Assembly (NCBI RefSeq): GCF_028858725.1
Contig: NC_084781.1
Coordinates: forward strand, 6,580,513-6,644,512
Length of the DNA stretch: 64,000 nt
From: Colius striatus
Lineage: Eukaryota > Chordata > Aves > Coliiformes > Coliidae
Reading direction: 5' to 3'
Shown here: positions 45,561 to 57,740 of the stretch, piece after piece
Position numbering within the stretch: position 1 is the first letter of the stretch
How the letters are laid out: every line of letters begins with the position of its first letter
Notes under the pieces: model-generated
Told to the model about the DNA's origin: nothing
Databases searched by the model: none
What the model saw: only the letters and a program-made list of their open reading frames with translations
Translations under genes and position numbers: made by a program

Positions 45561-48470
45561 TGGGTTTGTGGCGATGTGAGTTGGTGAGACAGTGTGCCAG
45601 TATAAACAGCTTTGCCGGAGCATTAATGCTAAATTTAACTTGCCTGTTTCACCCAAGGTTGTTTCATGATAGACTGGAGTGCATTAGCCGAATGAAGCCT
45701 CTAAGCCTGGGGTTCCCACACCAGCCCGGTGCCTTTACATCTGATGCCTTTCTTTAATATGGGGGGCAGGGTTTGTGCTTTTGGGTTTTTTTTTCCCCAT
45801 AAGCCTTCTTTTAATAACTTCAAAAAACCCCAACACCACACAAAAGAAAGGCAAACAGAGCCCAAGCAAAATGTCCCCGTTTCAAACTAGGGATAGCTGC
45901 GTTGCCATGAGAAATCTGGTGTACGGCAGCCCCTAGAAGCAAACCTCCAGTTAGAGCTTCAGGTGTGGCAGGGCTTTTCCAAGAGCCTTGTGTAAGGAGG
46001 AAAGGCAGATGAATGTGGAAACAGAAGACATCCACTGAGAGGACCGCCGGATGATTTGTGCAACTCCCCTATGCTCGATTAAGCTTGACCTTCATAAAGA
46101 GTCAAGGTGACTCAGCACTCCACGCTGGCTGCTTGCTTAGAGTTCATGAATATGCCTTGAGGTGAGTTGTGTCGGTTGGGCACCATGAGACTTTCTCCAT
46201 GTGGTGTCTCTGTGGTGTGTGAAATATCTTCTGTCTCGGTGATGTCTTTGGGCTTTACTCTGCACTGTGGTGTAATCCATCCATTCGCAGCAGTGCCAAT
46301 AGTTTGCAAAACACCCCCGGTCTACCTAATCATTCTTGTACAAACGTTGTGTCAGGTCATGAGCGCTCTGCAGGGGGACAATTTCAAAGGAGGTGAGAGG
46401 AAAGGGAAGAGGAGGAAACCTGGTTTTGTGATCTTAGGGAAAAATCTTGAGAAATCTTTGACCAAATCTTGAACGATGTCGTGTTCATATCAGAGTAACA
46501 GCAAAGGTAGTGCAGAAGGCGTTTGTGCTGTGTGAGACTGTCCAGCTGCGAGAGAATGTATCGAGACCCTTTAAAGAAAACAAACCAAAACTGATCTGTA
46601 GAGCGTCCCTGCGGCTCATGAGCAGCTCAAGTGGCTTAGGTGGGACAGGGATCTCCTCAAAGGGTTCCATTTCAGTGCAGTAGGGCTTGCCAGGGCTGCT
46701 GCTCCTCAGAGCATCCCACAACAGGGCTGTACAGTGCGCCCCCTGCCATCTCTGTGTGTGGGCTCTTCACTGGGGTGCACCAGCACCCAACTGCTCTCCC
46801 GTGCCTGGAGCATCCCTGGGGACAGCTCTTTGCTAAAGCTGCTTGGAAACAGGGCAGATGTGAGAGGGAGAGGATTGTTCTTGCAAAACCTATAGCATGT
46901 GATATTGCGAGGTTTTTTTCAGTCCATCTCTAACCTTCAGCTTCCCTGTCGCAAGTCACTGTAGGCTTTCTGATTGAGATTGCCCCACTTTCCAAGGTGG
47001 CACGGAGAGAAGCAGTGAAGTGCTCCTCATGTGTCTGTGGCAACTTGTGACAAACCATCTCAAATTTGGCAGACTCAACGAAATTGTTAGCTCTGTCCTG
47101 ACACTACTTCTGGGGCTCAGGAATGTGTTTTTGTAGCAGATGGAGCTATTAGTTAGCTGTGCTGTCTTGAAGAATTGCTTTCCCAGGTAATCAGCTCTGC
47201 TCATTTAGGATGTCGTTTCCCCACCTCGATATGTCAGCCGAGGAAGCAGGAATGATTAATCACTGCGGCTTGGACACTGCACAAGAATAACTGCGTGGAG
47301 GGAATCGTTCTGCGGAGCACCAATGCCACAGGGAGTTTAAAGTGCTCTGATGCAAAGCAAACAAGATGGAAAAGATGACCGTGATGCTTCCTGATGGCTG
47401 CGTGTCAGCCCGGAGAGTTTCTGTGGCAACCTGAGGATTTGCAATTCATGGGAAGCCTGGAGCGAGACAAAACTTTGAAGGCCGTGGCCACGGCGGCTGC
47501 GGAAGGGCCACCAACACCTGGCAGCCGCCAGCCGCTGCTCTCTTGTTACGCCTGGCAGGAGGAGTCACGGGCTGCCTGAAGCTCACACACCTCCCACACT
47601 GCCAGTGGTTTGGGGCTAAACGACGTTAAGGTTATAAATGAGCTGGTGATTCTAGGCTTTGTTTGCAAAGGGCTGGGTTTTGGTGGACGGAGCGACGAAG
47701 ATGCTGTAAGAGATGCACGTTTTCATTCCTCTCAAGTTGAAGGCTGAAAGTGAGGTTTTGTTTTTTCAATTACTGGTGCTCGTAAATTGCCAGTGAAGAG
47801 GGTTAATCCTTATTTTTTATTTTTCTCTGTCATATCTCAGGCTTAAGTCTTCCGGAGGCTGCCTCTGTTCTCATTTCACCCCTTTGAAAGTCGTGTGGAA
47901 TATTTTGCAAGACTTAGTGTTGCCATGTGCCGTATAAACAGAAGGTGCAAAATAGGGCAGCCTGGGATTTGTGATATGAAGGGCTATCGGCTTTAGCTCT
48001 CAAGTATGACCAAGTAATTTAAACTTGTTAGGCAGCCTCATCTTCTGACGAACATGGAGGATTTCCAGCCTCATCCCTTCTTGTAAGAGCCTTCTGCCAC
48101 TCACTTTCCCCTTTGGGCTGAGCCATTCCTGACGTTGTGCTCTTCAGGCCTTTGAGCCCCTGGATGGGGATTCTCCCGAGCTTGGCCATCTGACAGGAAG
48201 GAAAGAGCCAAAGGGACTCGTGGTGCCCCAGAGATTAACGTGTGGGGAAGTAACCACCAAGGCTTTTTGAATTTGAAGAGCTATGAGGAGGTGGAAACCA
48301 ATGAGGCAAAGCTTCATCTTTGCCTCGAAACAGCAGCACTGCAAACTTCTTGTCAGGACTGCTTTCTTTTGTAACCCTCAGGCTTAATCTTCGTTTCAGG
48401 TGGGGTCATACAGCAGCTAGCCATGTTTGAGTATAGAAGTTATAGTGACGTTAAACCCTCCACCTCGAGT
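45561..48470. other. Intron 1 sequence, no exon recognised
   Basis: Unique intronic sequence. GTTGCCATGAGAAA at 45901-45914 has one perfect X-box half-site. An isolated-CpG/AT-rich patch lies at about 47215-47340 (GGAATGATTAATCACTGCGG). No repeat family or exon was recognised. Confidence 0.42.
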
Positions 48471-48471
48471 T

Positions 48472-48575
48472 GTGCGGCAGCCGAGCGGGTCCCGCGTGGT
48501 TGTAGGGTGTGACGGGGAGAGGCCGCACACGCCGCGATGGAGATAATGCGCTGCCCCGGGCGCCTTGCTCTCTGC
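48472..48575. promoter_or_regulatory. Small intronic CpG-rich islet
   Basis: Dense CpG over about 100 bases (GTGCGGCAGCCGAGCGGGTC, CACACGCCGCGATGG, GCGCTGCCCCGGGCGCC) in an otherwise ordinary intron. Too short for a formal CpG island. Possible enhancer or minor promoter. Confidence 0.3.
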
Positions 48576-50590
48576 AGCGTGTGCAGGGCTCACGGGGAGT
48601 TAAAGGTGTAACTGCTCGCGTGGCCAGGCTGTGTTTACCTCGGAGCGTGGTTTGGTGAACTCGCCTTCCCCTTTCCCAGCTTAGTCACGTCTCCTTCTGG
48701 AAACATTTCAGCTTGTTTCCCGAGCACCCGATGCCTGCAGCCAAACGTGGAAGGCAATTGCCTGGATGCGTGCTGCGAGGAAGGCGAAGCGTTACGAGGA
48801 GATACGTGTAGATGGAGAGGCTGAGAGAATAACCTCGGGGCGTCTGCCTGTGAGCAGGCGTGTAAAAATATTAACTTTTGAACTTCTGACTTCAAATGGT
48901 TTGTGTAAGAATGTTTAAGTGGCTTTTTTTTTTGCCATCAGGTTTGATCTCTTTGAGTCACAAGACCTTTTTGTGGTTGCCAGGGCTCCTGTAACACAGC
49001 TCTCTTTAAAGGATCTCTGAAGTTGTCGAGTACATCGCTATGAAAGCGCTCGATGGAAGGCTGTACAATTTGTTCAGGCACCAGCATAGAAGGAGTGTTG
49101 TCAGTGGATTTTTGAAGCTGAGCTCTTCCCGTTTGAGCTGCTCCGCTCGCTCTCCCCAGCGAGCGTGAGTGTCCCGATGCGGAGCTGCCCTTGGTCCAGG
49201 TGTCCTTTGGGGCAGCACGTTTCGGTTCTTGAGACAGACGAGTCTTTCCGAACGGCAGGGCGTGGGCCTTGTTTTGGGAAGCGTTTCCATGTCAGCTTTA
49301 GTAATGTGTCTGTGCCCCCCCATCTGCCGTCATCGTGACGGGCGAGTTTCTTGGCTACTGGTTCCCTCCTTGTTTTGACTGAGTAGGAGCATCCTGACAC
49401 GCAGAACCGTACCAGACTGCAGCTGAGTCAGAAATGATTGAACTAGTTAGATTATCACTTCCTACACACACACGCTGCGAAATTGTCCCCAGAATCCAAA
49501 TGAAGGGAACTTCCACTGGTGGGGGAAGAGCTCTGAAGGCTTTCAGGCAAGAGTATAAATAAAAACCCCAAATGTCTGACCGTTGTTTTAGATGTCAGAG
49601 AAGTGAGAGACCCCGTGGCCTGAGCGAGTGTCTCTTGGGGTGACCTTCAGGCCTTCTGCAGGGTGCAGAGCTGATGTTTCCTGAGCGTGGGAAGTGGCTT
49701 TGACCACGTATTTTTGGGTATGACTCCGGCACAGTCCTGATACAGGTAGTCAAATGCTGCTGTAACATCAGTCTGCCAACAAGCAAGCAGCACTCCTCAT
49801 GAAGATATCAACCGTTTAGGTGTATGTAACTGGGAGCCCAGGAAGATGGCGTTAAGAAAAGCAGAACAGTCCAGGCATGTTTCATGAGTCAAGAAGCATG
49901 GGGCTGCTTCCACTAAATCCTTCTGTTTCGGCCCTCAGGCCGGTTCCCTGGGCAATAGCAGCATGCACCGAGGGATTTTTCAGTAGTCTTGAGTCTGGTT
50001 TTGACCCTAATAAGGCAAATGGACAAGTTAAAAAGAGCAGCAGGCATGTGTCATCTGAAAAATTAAATGTTTTGAAATTGATTATGCTCTGCAGAAACAC
50101 GGTTGTCTTTCTGGTAGGAAGCTGTAAACAAAACAGATTGGATCAATTATCTCTTTCTTTGCCGCAGCCGTTGCAATTAGTGAGCATCTGAAGTGCAAAA
50201 CGTGTTTCCCAGGTGGAGTGGGAGCGAAACGCCGGGCGATCCGGGCCTTGCGTCGGCACTGGCAAGGGTGGGAAGGATGCTGGCACAGAGGCAAACGGGC
50301 TCAGTGTCCGTGGCCTGACTCCGAGATGCCCTCTTCCAAACCCAGGAGCAGGATGTTGTCCCCACATTGCCCATTTCAGGGTACAGGGATGGAAAACAAG
50401 GGGTAAGGGGGTGTCTTTGTGTATGGTGACTTGCAGATTCCCTTCAGACGTGGAGACCCCAGCCTCCATGTGTTTCTGTGCTGTTTTCCAGCCGCTTCCT
50501 GGTTAAAGTTGAGCACATGGAGACATGTTTTGCTAAGTGGAGGACTTAATGAGGTGCCATGTTGGGAGCAGAGTTGTGCTCCCAGACTGG
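48576..50590. other. Intron 1 sequence, no exon recognised
   Basis: Unique sequence with a short CA run near 49463-49473 and scattered CpGs at 48680-48850. An AT-rich patch lies at about 50035-50170. No gene was recognised. Confidence 0.42.
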
Positions 50591-50599
50591 AGTTCGTGC

Positions 50600-50830
50600 T
50601 GAGGCGTACCTTTAATGTGAAGTGACACTTGTCAAAATAAATGAGGGAGATTTTTACTGCGCGCTCACTTGCTTGTAAAATCTGCTGGTCTGCAGTGGCT
50701 CTTAATCATTGATGTGAATTAGCCAGGTTCTCCCTTAGTTTAATTATTGGTATGTCATGTTTAAACCCTCCCGTGATGAGCTGGTGCTTAGATTATGTGC
50801 ACAGTTTCATAATAGGTGATGGGCAAAACA
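50600..50830. promoter_or_regulatory. Candidate intronic conserved non-coding element
   Basis: AT-rich unique block with CTTAATCATTGATGTGAATT near 50700-50719, GTTTAATTATTGGTATGTC near 50738-50756, and TTTTTACTGCGCGCTCACTTG near 50652. It has no coding potential or repeat signature. Regulatory role is inferred. Confidence 0.28.
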
Positions 50831-52990
50831 CAGACATGCCAGAGGAGTGTAGATGGTGCAAAGCAGTCAGTCTGCAGGAGACTGAGGTGTAGCTGCTGTT
50901 AGGAGCAGAAGACCGAATGGGAGCTCCAGGTCGCCACAACCAGTTCTGCCAGCTGTCTGCGCCGGGTTTGGGGCAGGGATCTATCCTAGTCCAATATATG
51001 CTTTGCCCTTCGCTGGGAATTGCCTGGTGCTAAGACAAAAAGGGGCAAATCAGGCTGACGTTGCCATGGCCAGCATCCCTTTAGGTCACCTCTGCTTCCT
51101 GATAACACCCATCGCTGGCTTTGGGCTGTTTGTTCTGTCATGTCACGCTGCTTTGTGGTCTTGTGTGATGGTGTTTGCTCCGTATCCATAGCAAGGCTGC
51201 GTTATTTTCATAGGCAAGAGCAGGAGTGCTTTGTAGTACTTGGTACCTCTTTGTTCCTGGGGGATTGGTGGGGAAATGGGCAGAGGGTTGACCACAGATG
51301 CGGATTTCCCAAAGGAGCCTTTCTTTCTCTGCTATTGCTTACAGCCTTTCAATAGCCCAGAGCGCTTCCACGCTACGCCGTTCCGTGGAGATGCTGCGTG
51401 CCAATTGTTTGCCTGGCTTCTCAGAAGATGACTGAGCTACAGTATTTAAACAGAATGGCAGGTGGAGCAATAGATAACATTAAACTGAAATTCTCTGCGA
51501 GAGATGTACTCCTACAGATTGTCTGAAACTCAGCAGCAGCGTTGCTTATCCTCGGCTCTAAATACAGCGGGGCCGGGAGCTCAGCGAGCTGGTCTGTTCT
51601 AGAAGCGCAGCCTGACCAAGGCTTGTAGGCAGCTGCTAACTCATCCTCCTGGTAGCAGTAATTGTACCTCCCTTGTCTTGACCTCTCACTCAAAATGAAA
51701 TTCTTAATTACCAAGGATCCCGGTAACTGAGTCACGCTGCGTGTTGTCAAGGAGACAAACAAAGCCCGTCGAGCTCACCGAAATCGTGTCGGAGGAACTG
51801 GCACGTTTCCTTCTCGTTCTAGAAGCACTTTGAGGCAGGGAAGTTCTCCAGATGTTAGGTACAGCTGTTGCCTTTGCAATATACATTTTCAAATGACATA
51901 CCTGAATACAAACAAGCGAGCTCCTTCTCCTGCCTCTTATCTGTGCTCCTGGTGAAATTCTCTGTTTGCCTTGGTAATGGAGTTTTCTAAGTAGCCACAC
52001 TTGATAATGGCTAGGTGAGATGAGACAAGATGTGCAGAGGTTGTAATTGGAAAGGAAATAACGTTTAAGAAGCGAGAAATTGAAGATGCTTTCCATATGG
52101 AGTAATATATAATCAGCCTTTTAAACCCAAGGTCCTCCTAACAGCTTTTTGGGGAGAGGGAGGAGGCGTCGTCTGCAAATCACTGGCAGCTCTGCCGAAT
52201 AGGGGGTTTCATTACAACTACAGGGAGCACTGGGCTTCGCTTCCAGCATTGCTTTACTGCTTCTACCTTTTCCCTCCTGTTGTTTGTCTGCCTGATGCTG
52301 AGAGGATACAGGAAAATGAGGAGATGGTGCTGTTTGAATGCTTCTGTACGCTTTTTGGCTGTCAGGAGGGTGAGCAGAGGCACCTGACTATGACTGGCCT
52401 GTTGTGTTGAGCCGGTGCTGGGGGAGTTCTGCAGGGAAGTGATGGTCCCTGCTTGGCAGAGGTGGGTTTGCCTGTATCCATGAGCCACTGAGAAGGTGTA
52501 GGGACTTGCTGTCCTCTCAGGAACGTTTATTTCCAGATTTCCTTGCCTGAATGCATCTACTTGATTTCTGTAACATTGCCTTTGGAAGCTGCAGCGCTTG
52601 AGCAGTTCTTACTGTTCTTAAGCCAAAGAGACCGTGATGTAAGAGCAGTTGATGGTGAAGCAGCCCCTGGTCCCTGCTAACCCGAGATGGTGTCCTGGCT
52701 CTGCTCTTAGTAGAGCATCACTTTCCTCCTTAGGAAGTTGAAATTAAGGATATTAACTCCAGGGTCTCCAGCATCACATGAAGCCCTGGCAAGTGCCACG
52801 GGTCCCAGGATGAAGTGGTCGTTGCCCACGTCTCTGATGAACAAAGGACGACTGAGCCACTTGAAGCATAACTCTTGTGCAGTTTGCTTTGACTGCAGGG
52901 GAGACAGCTTTCCTTTCCAGGCCTCTACCTGCCTTCTGACTTGGGGCTTGGAAGGATCCAGATGCGTGTGCCCATCAGCGCGTCTGCCTA
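50831..52990. other. Intron 1 sequence, no exon recognised
   Basis: Unique intronic DNA. AT-rich stretches occur at about 51430-51500 and 52050-52130. The frames on both strands have no recognisable domain. Confidence 0.42.
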
Positions 52991-52999
52991 AATGAGAGG

Positions 53000-53640
53000 T
53001 GACAAATTATTGATAATTAGCACTGCTTTCTGTTTTACCATCACAAGGAGCGAATTTATAAAAGCCAATTTATTTTTATCTTTGGCCTCAGGAACTCCAG
53101 AGCAGTTGTACTTATTCTTAATTGCTTGTTTTATGGGTGAAAATTAAGCTGCAGTGTAAACGGTGGTGCGAGGAGGCGGGGACGGAGCCGCCGCGGCGTT
53201 CGAGCAGCACGGGGGGAAGTTGGCGCCGAGGATTGCCCAATACTTCACAAATCCCAGTTTTTATGAAGTTTAACAATGCAACTGCTTCCAACCATTCTCT
53301 AACTAAATATAGTAATGAAATTTTATTTGAAGTCAGGAACATTATCCAGATATGACTTGATGTGTGTAAGATACTGCACATCAACGGAGTGGTACAGATT
53401 GTGTTAAATGGGCCTGAAATAATCTTCAGGAAAGAAAATCGTTCTCTATTCTTCTTGACACAAAGTGTTTGTCACAGATATGCGTTCTTATCCACATCTT
53501 GTTAGTGAAATCATTATACTTTTCATTACAACTTCTATGCAAATACACTGGTTTTCCTTGATTAGGTTTACAGGAAGAAGCTGTAATTACAGGCTGAGGT
53601 GGTATTAATGTGTGACAATTAAATATGTAATTACTATCTG
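53000..53640. promoter_or_regulatory. Candidate intronic conserved non-coding block with POU octamer
   Basis: AT-rich flanks contain ACAAATTATTGATAATTAGC near 53002-53021, GCCAATTTATTTTTATC, ATGCAAAT at 53537-53544 (perfect octamer), and ACAATTAAATATGTAATTAC near 53615-53634. The block is interrupted at about 53158-53235 by a CpG-dense 75-80 base segment. No repeat signature or convincing reading frame is seen. Confidence 0.35.
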
Positions 53641-53772
53641 TAATTGCAGCTTGAGAAATGTGTTGCAGCAGCCCTGGTGCCAGGCTGGCACAGAGGCCTC
53701 GGCATGAGGCTTCGCTCCTGTGCTGCAGCTCGGGGGGACGTCGCGGGGAGGGGGTTGTGTTGCAGCCCTGGG

Positions 53773-53848
53773 GACGGGCAGAAGGGCTCAGGACAGGCAG
53801 AAGGGCTCAGGACGGGCAGAAGGGCTCAGGACGGGCAGAAGGGCTGTG
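53773..53848. repeat. Four-copy 19-bp tandem repeat
   Basis: Units start at 53773, 53792, 53811 and 53830 with consensus GACGGGCAGAAGGGCTCAG. Unit 2 has GACAGG for GACGGG, and unit 4 ends TGTG instead of TCAG. The period of 19 is not a multiple of three, so the repeat is read in a different frame at each copy. Confidence 0.97.
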
Positions 53849-56800
53849 CCCAAGCCGAGTTCCAAGCCTGCCAACCCAGGGCTCGCCTTTGTGTGCATGT
53901 GCAGAGGATGTGAGGAGAGGCTTCGTGGTCAGAGACTTGGGGACTCTGCTGGGGTCCACGAGAGCTCTTGCTGAGTGTTTAAAATGCTACTGTGGCTTGG
54001 AGCTTTGCTAAAGAGAATGACTTGAGGCTACCTCTTGAGCCACGGCTTCGGGATGTGCAGAAGCGGCTGTTTTACCTGGCTCTGAGGACAGCTGGGGGTT
54101 GGTTGCTTATAGATATCTGCAGATGAGATCTGTTTGCCTTTTAGTATGCTTTTACTCTGATGCTGTGAGGATGATTTTGCTTTAGCTCCTTCCCATTGAA
54201 GTAGAGGCCAGGCAACAGGAACGCCTGGGGGTTACATCTTGAAGAGGGCTACCATGAAGCAGATAAAACGGTAATGCTTTTTGTGCTGGAAGCATACCAA
54301 TGAGGGACTTGGGGAACCTCATCAACTTGGGTTTTCCCTGTGCTAAGGAAGCAACTGAAGAAGGATGCAGATGTAGCAGAGTTATCGTAAACCCACCGTC
54401 TGCATAGCAGTGAGGTCACAGCCTGTGATGCCTGCAGCCTCCAAAATTGGAGAGGGAAGAAAGGGTGAGGCCGTGGGAAGGCACTTGTAGTGCCTGGATG
54501 CTGACTGGGGTGAAGTCATGTAAGGGAGAGCCAGAGGACCTGCTCAGGGGCTGTGCCTTGCTGGTGGATGATGCTCAGGCAGCCAGAGTGAGAATGGACC
54601 TCTGGGAGCATTTTGAGGGGTTGATTCCTGTTTCTCTCCGTGGTGGGAGAAGGGATTCCGTGTCACCAGTCACAGAAACGTGCTCTCAGAGGTGACTGTG
54701 AGTAGTGAAAAGATGTGCTGGCAAAGGCCTGGATTTAAATCTCTTCGCTTTTTTCTCCCCCTGCAGTATCCTTATTCAAGAGTTCCCACAACTGTAATTA
54801 GTTCTGGTTTTGAGTGGATTTTTCTGTTGGCTGATAAGGCAGCGAGGCCTCCTCTGGTGGCCCCTCTTTGGGGGGGCTGAGCTCAGCCTCTCCTTGCTGC
54901 CTTCCTGCTGCTCTGCATCCCAGAGCTGGAACCGTACTGGGATTGCTAACGCAGAAGCACAACTTGCTATCTGTAGCTCGAAGAATGAGTTATTGTGCCA
55001 GTAAGAATTGTTTGAAGAATTAAAATTGACCCATTTCCTTCAGGCACAGAGAAGTTAATACTCCCGAGTGTTAACATCGTAGGAGTGATTTGAGAAGTAT
55101 TATTCATCAAATCCCTACGCTAATATGTATGTAGGTATAAATAAAAAGGCCTCAAAGGTTGTTTCAGTATTTATTAACCTCTCCTCTTCCTCAGGGACTG
55201 CACTTGGCAGCAGAAGCTTGGTCAAGGGTTTAACTGGTTAGTCGTCTGCTTCCGAACTGGCGGAAGGGGAGAGGCAGAAAAACACCCGCCGCAAAAAGCA
55301 GTCGCCTTCGTGTCTGTCATTGCTTGCTGTGCCCTTCTCCTGTTGGAAGTTGTCTTCTCTTAACATGGAGAGGCTGTAGATCCAGTTGTCCTCCCTGCAC
55401 GGCGTGAGGCATAGCTGGCTCTGGGCTGAGCCCCGGTGCAGGGCTGGGCACGCTGTGCCAGGTCACGAAGCACCGACGGGGACAGCTTGTGAGGTTTTGC
55501 ATCCCTTGTTTTCCCGAGATGCAGCTTGGAGTGAGGAGCTGTTCTCATTGTAATACTGCAGGGAACCTTTTTCTCTCCAGGCTTTTGTGTCTGAGTTGCT
55601 AACGTTTGTATTAACGGTGTGTTTTCTCTGCTTTCTTCTAGGTAAGTGAATGCGCGCAGACACGTTCTTTGCATGATGATGTTGTGCCTTGGACAGCTAC
55701 CGAGCGCGGACACTGGAACCTGTAAGCCCCTTGTCACAGAGACGCGTGGTTAGTAAGCGTGGCAGTGCGGGGATGGAGGGGGCAGCCCAGGGGGCTTCGG
55801 GGCCCTCAGGGGTAGGCAGCAGCCTTGCCTCTGCCTGCCAAGTGCCCGTAACCTCAGATGGCCCCGTGCCATCTGCAAAACAGCAATGCTCCAGCAGCTT
55901 TTGAGGTTCCCTCGTGCTCTCTCCCGTTTGGGTGAGGAAGGGAACACTTGGCACTTGCTTTCCCAGCCTCATCCTGAAAACCCGTTCTGTGATTCTGTTT
56001 CTGATTTTCAGTAGTATATTTAGCACTGTTACTCTTCAAAGAGTAATTTTTAAGTATAGCTTTGATTCCTTGGCTTGGGAGCGTTCTCCAGCTTGGTGTT
56101 GAAAGGCAGCAGGAGGTAGGAGGCAGGAAGGGTTGTGTTGTGGTTTGTTTTTTTCTTAAATAATGCTTAATCTAGAATTAAATTCAGAGGAGTGCCTGGA
56201 GAAAATAACATCTCTCTGATCAGATTCTCCAAATACTTTTTGTCTTCTCTAATAAGCAAGAAAAGCCAGTAGAGGGAATTATATGCTGGAAGGGGAATTT
56301 TAATAGCAACAGATATGCAAAGAGGAAAGCATCTCAAGTGGATAAAGAATGCAGGCTGGCAAACGATGGATCATTTCCATGCTTGAAGAACGCAAGGTTT
56401 CGTGGCACAGACACAAAACCTGTCCTTCCTTGTCGAAGCTGGGAGAGAGGAATCGGCTCCCTCGAGCTTTTGGGGTTGTTGAGGATCCCTAGTCCCTGCT
56501 TGTTATGGTGAGAGCTTCCCCTCCCACCAGGACCGAACAGGAGAACGCAGCACTCGCAGACCTCTGCAGCAGCCTCAGGTGTGATTCTACAGGCTGCGTC
56601 TGTGTCGATGAGTCTGTTCTGCAATTCTCCTTCCACGTGCCCGACTCTTCATTAAAGAGTCCCCCCGCTCAAGGAAAGCATTTAAACTCAGCGAGTGTCC
56701 TGTGTTTGACACACTTCCCTAACTTCTGCGAGTTACTAGAGAGGGTGCTGCATTTTAATGGAGGTGCAGCCGTGGTCAGCCGTCTAACACGGGCAAATAT

Positions 56801-57300
56801 CCTCCTTGTCCTAAGGCTTGGGCACGTTGCAGGGAAATACAGGTGCGTTGTAGCAGGTGCCAGATGCTCTCAGTGTCTTTGTGCCCAAGAGTCGAGTTCA
56901 ATAACAGGGCTTTTGGTGCAGATGCCATTCAAGGTCAGTTCTTTGGTGACGCTGTAACTAATTCCACTTAAATCAGAAAGCCTTTTCCGGCTTTTAAAGC
57001 AAGAAAATATTAAAAGCTTTAATTTCCTGCAGTGAGCTGCGGCTCAGGGTCTTAGCTGGGCCTCTCCAGCTGGGCAACCAGAGCGGTGGGGCTGGGGAGC
57101 TTCAGCGGGCGCCTGCCTTTCTCCCCAGAAGCCAGATGTGTGGAGGGGGCTGTTGAGGAGGAGGAGGGGAAAAGTGGGGCTGGGAAGAAGATAAATGGCT
57201 GTTCCAAGTAGGGCGTTTGAGTCAGGGCTCCTTGTGTGATGTGTTAGAATCCCATTTGCGAGCAGCAACACCCTCGTCGTTGTATTCAAACACTGAGATA
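53849..57300. other. Intron 1 sequence, no exon recognised
   Basis: Ordinary unique intronic sequence with AT-rich patches at about 55020-55175 and 56160-56340. No repeat family, RNA gene or exon was recognised. Confidence 0.42.
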
Positions 57301-57309
57301 AATGCATCA

Positions 57310-57740
57310 GTCTAAATTCATGATTTTGAGTTTTCCCGTGTAGTTGCTAATTATTGAACATAACTAGCTTATTCATAATTTCTCCTCTCCTTCTGCTTGA
57401 TAGCCATAATCCTGTATTTGTGCGGCTGCCATTCCCATGGTAACAGACTCACTGTCTGAAGCAGAAGATTGTTAAATACAGAGCAGTACATTAAAATAAT
57501 GTTAAGGTTCTGACTTGGAGACTTTCACATGGGGGCAAACTTCAAAAAAGAGAGCGTTTTCACAAAAAGCAATTTACTTCGCCTGTAATGTTCTCTATTC
57601 CCACAGCTATTACTGGAGAGGTTTGTTGGAGTACCAGCCCCGCTCCCTCACAACCCATCTTCTGCTCCTCCTGCTTTGCAGAGAAATCCTAATCTTGTGT
57701 TTATGTCGTCAGTCTGTTGCCATGGAAACTGTCACAAATG
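57310..57740. promoter_or_regulatory. Candidate intronic element with two RFX X-box motifs
   Basis: AT-rich sequence (GCTAATTATTGAACATAAC, TTATTCATAATTTC) contains ATTCCCATGGTAAC at 57431-57444, with a perfect right half-site GGTAAC. It also contains GTTGCCATGGAAAC at 57716-57729, with a perfect left half-site and a spacing-correct right half-site. The pairing of two X-box-like dyads 285 bases apart is unusual for random sequence. A weaker match, GTGTCATGGCAAT, follows at 58384-58396. Confidence 0.42.

Noticed and set aside
53773-53848. CRISPR-like direct repeats
   Set aside because: The four 19-bp units are directly adjacent with no spacers, in vertebrate DNA, so this is a minisatellite.
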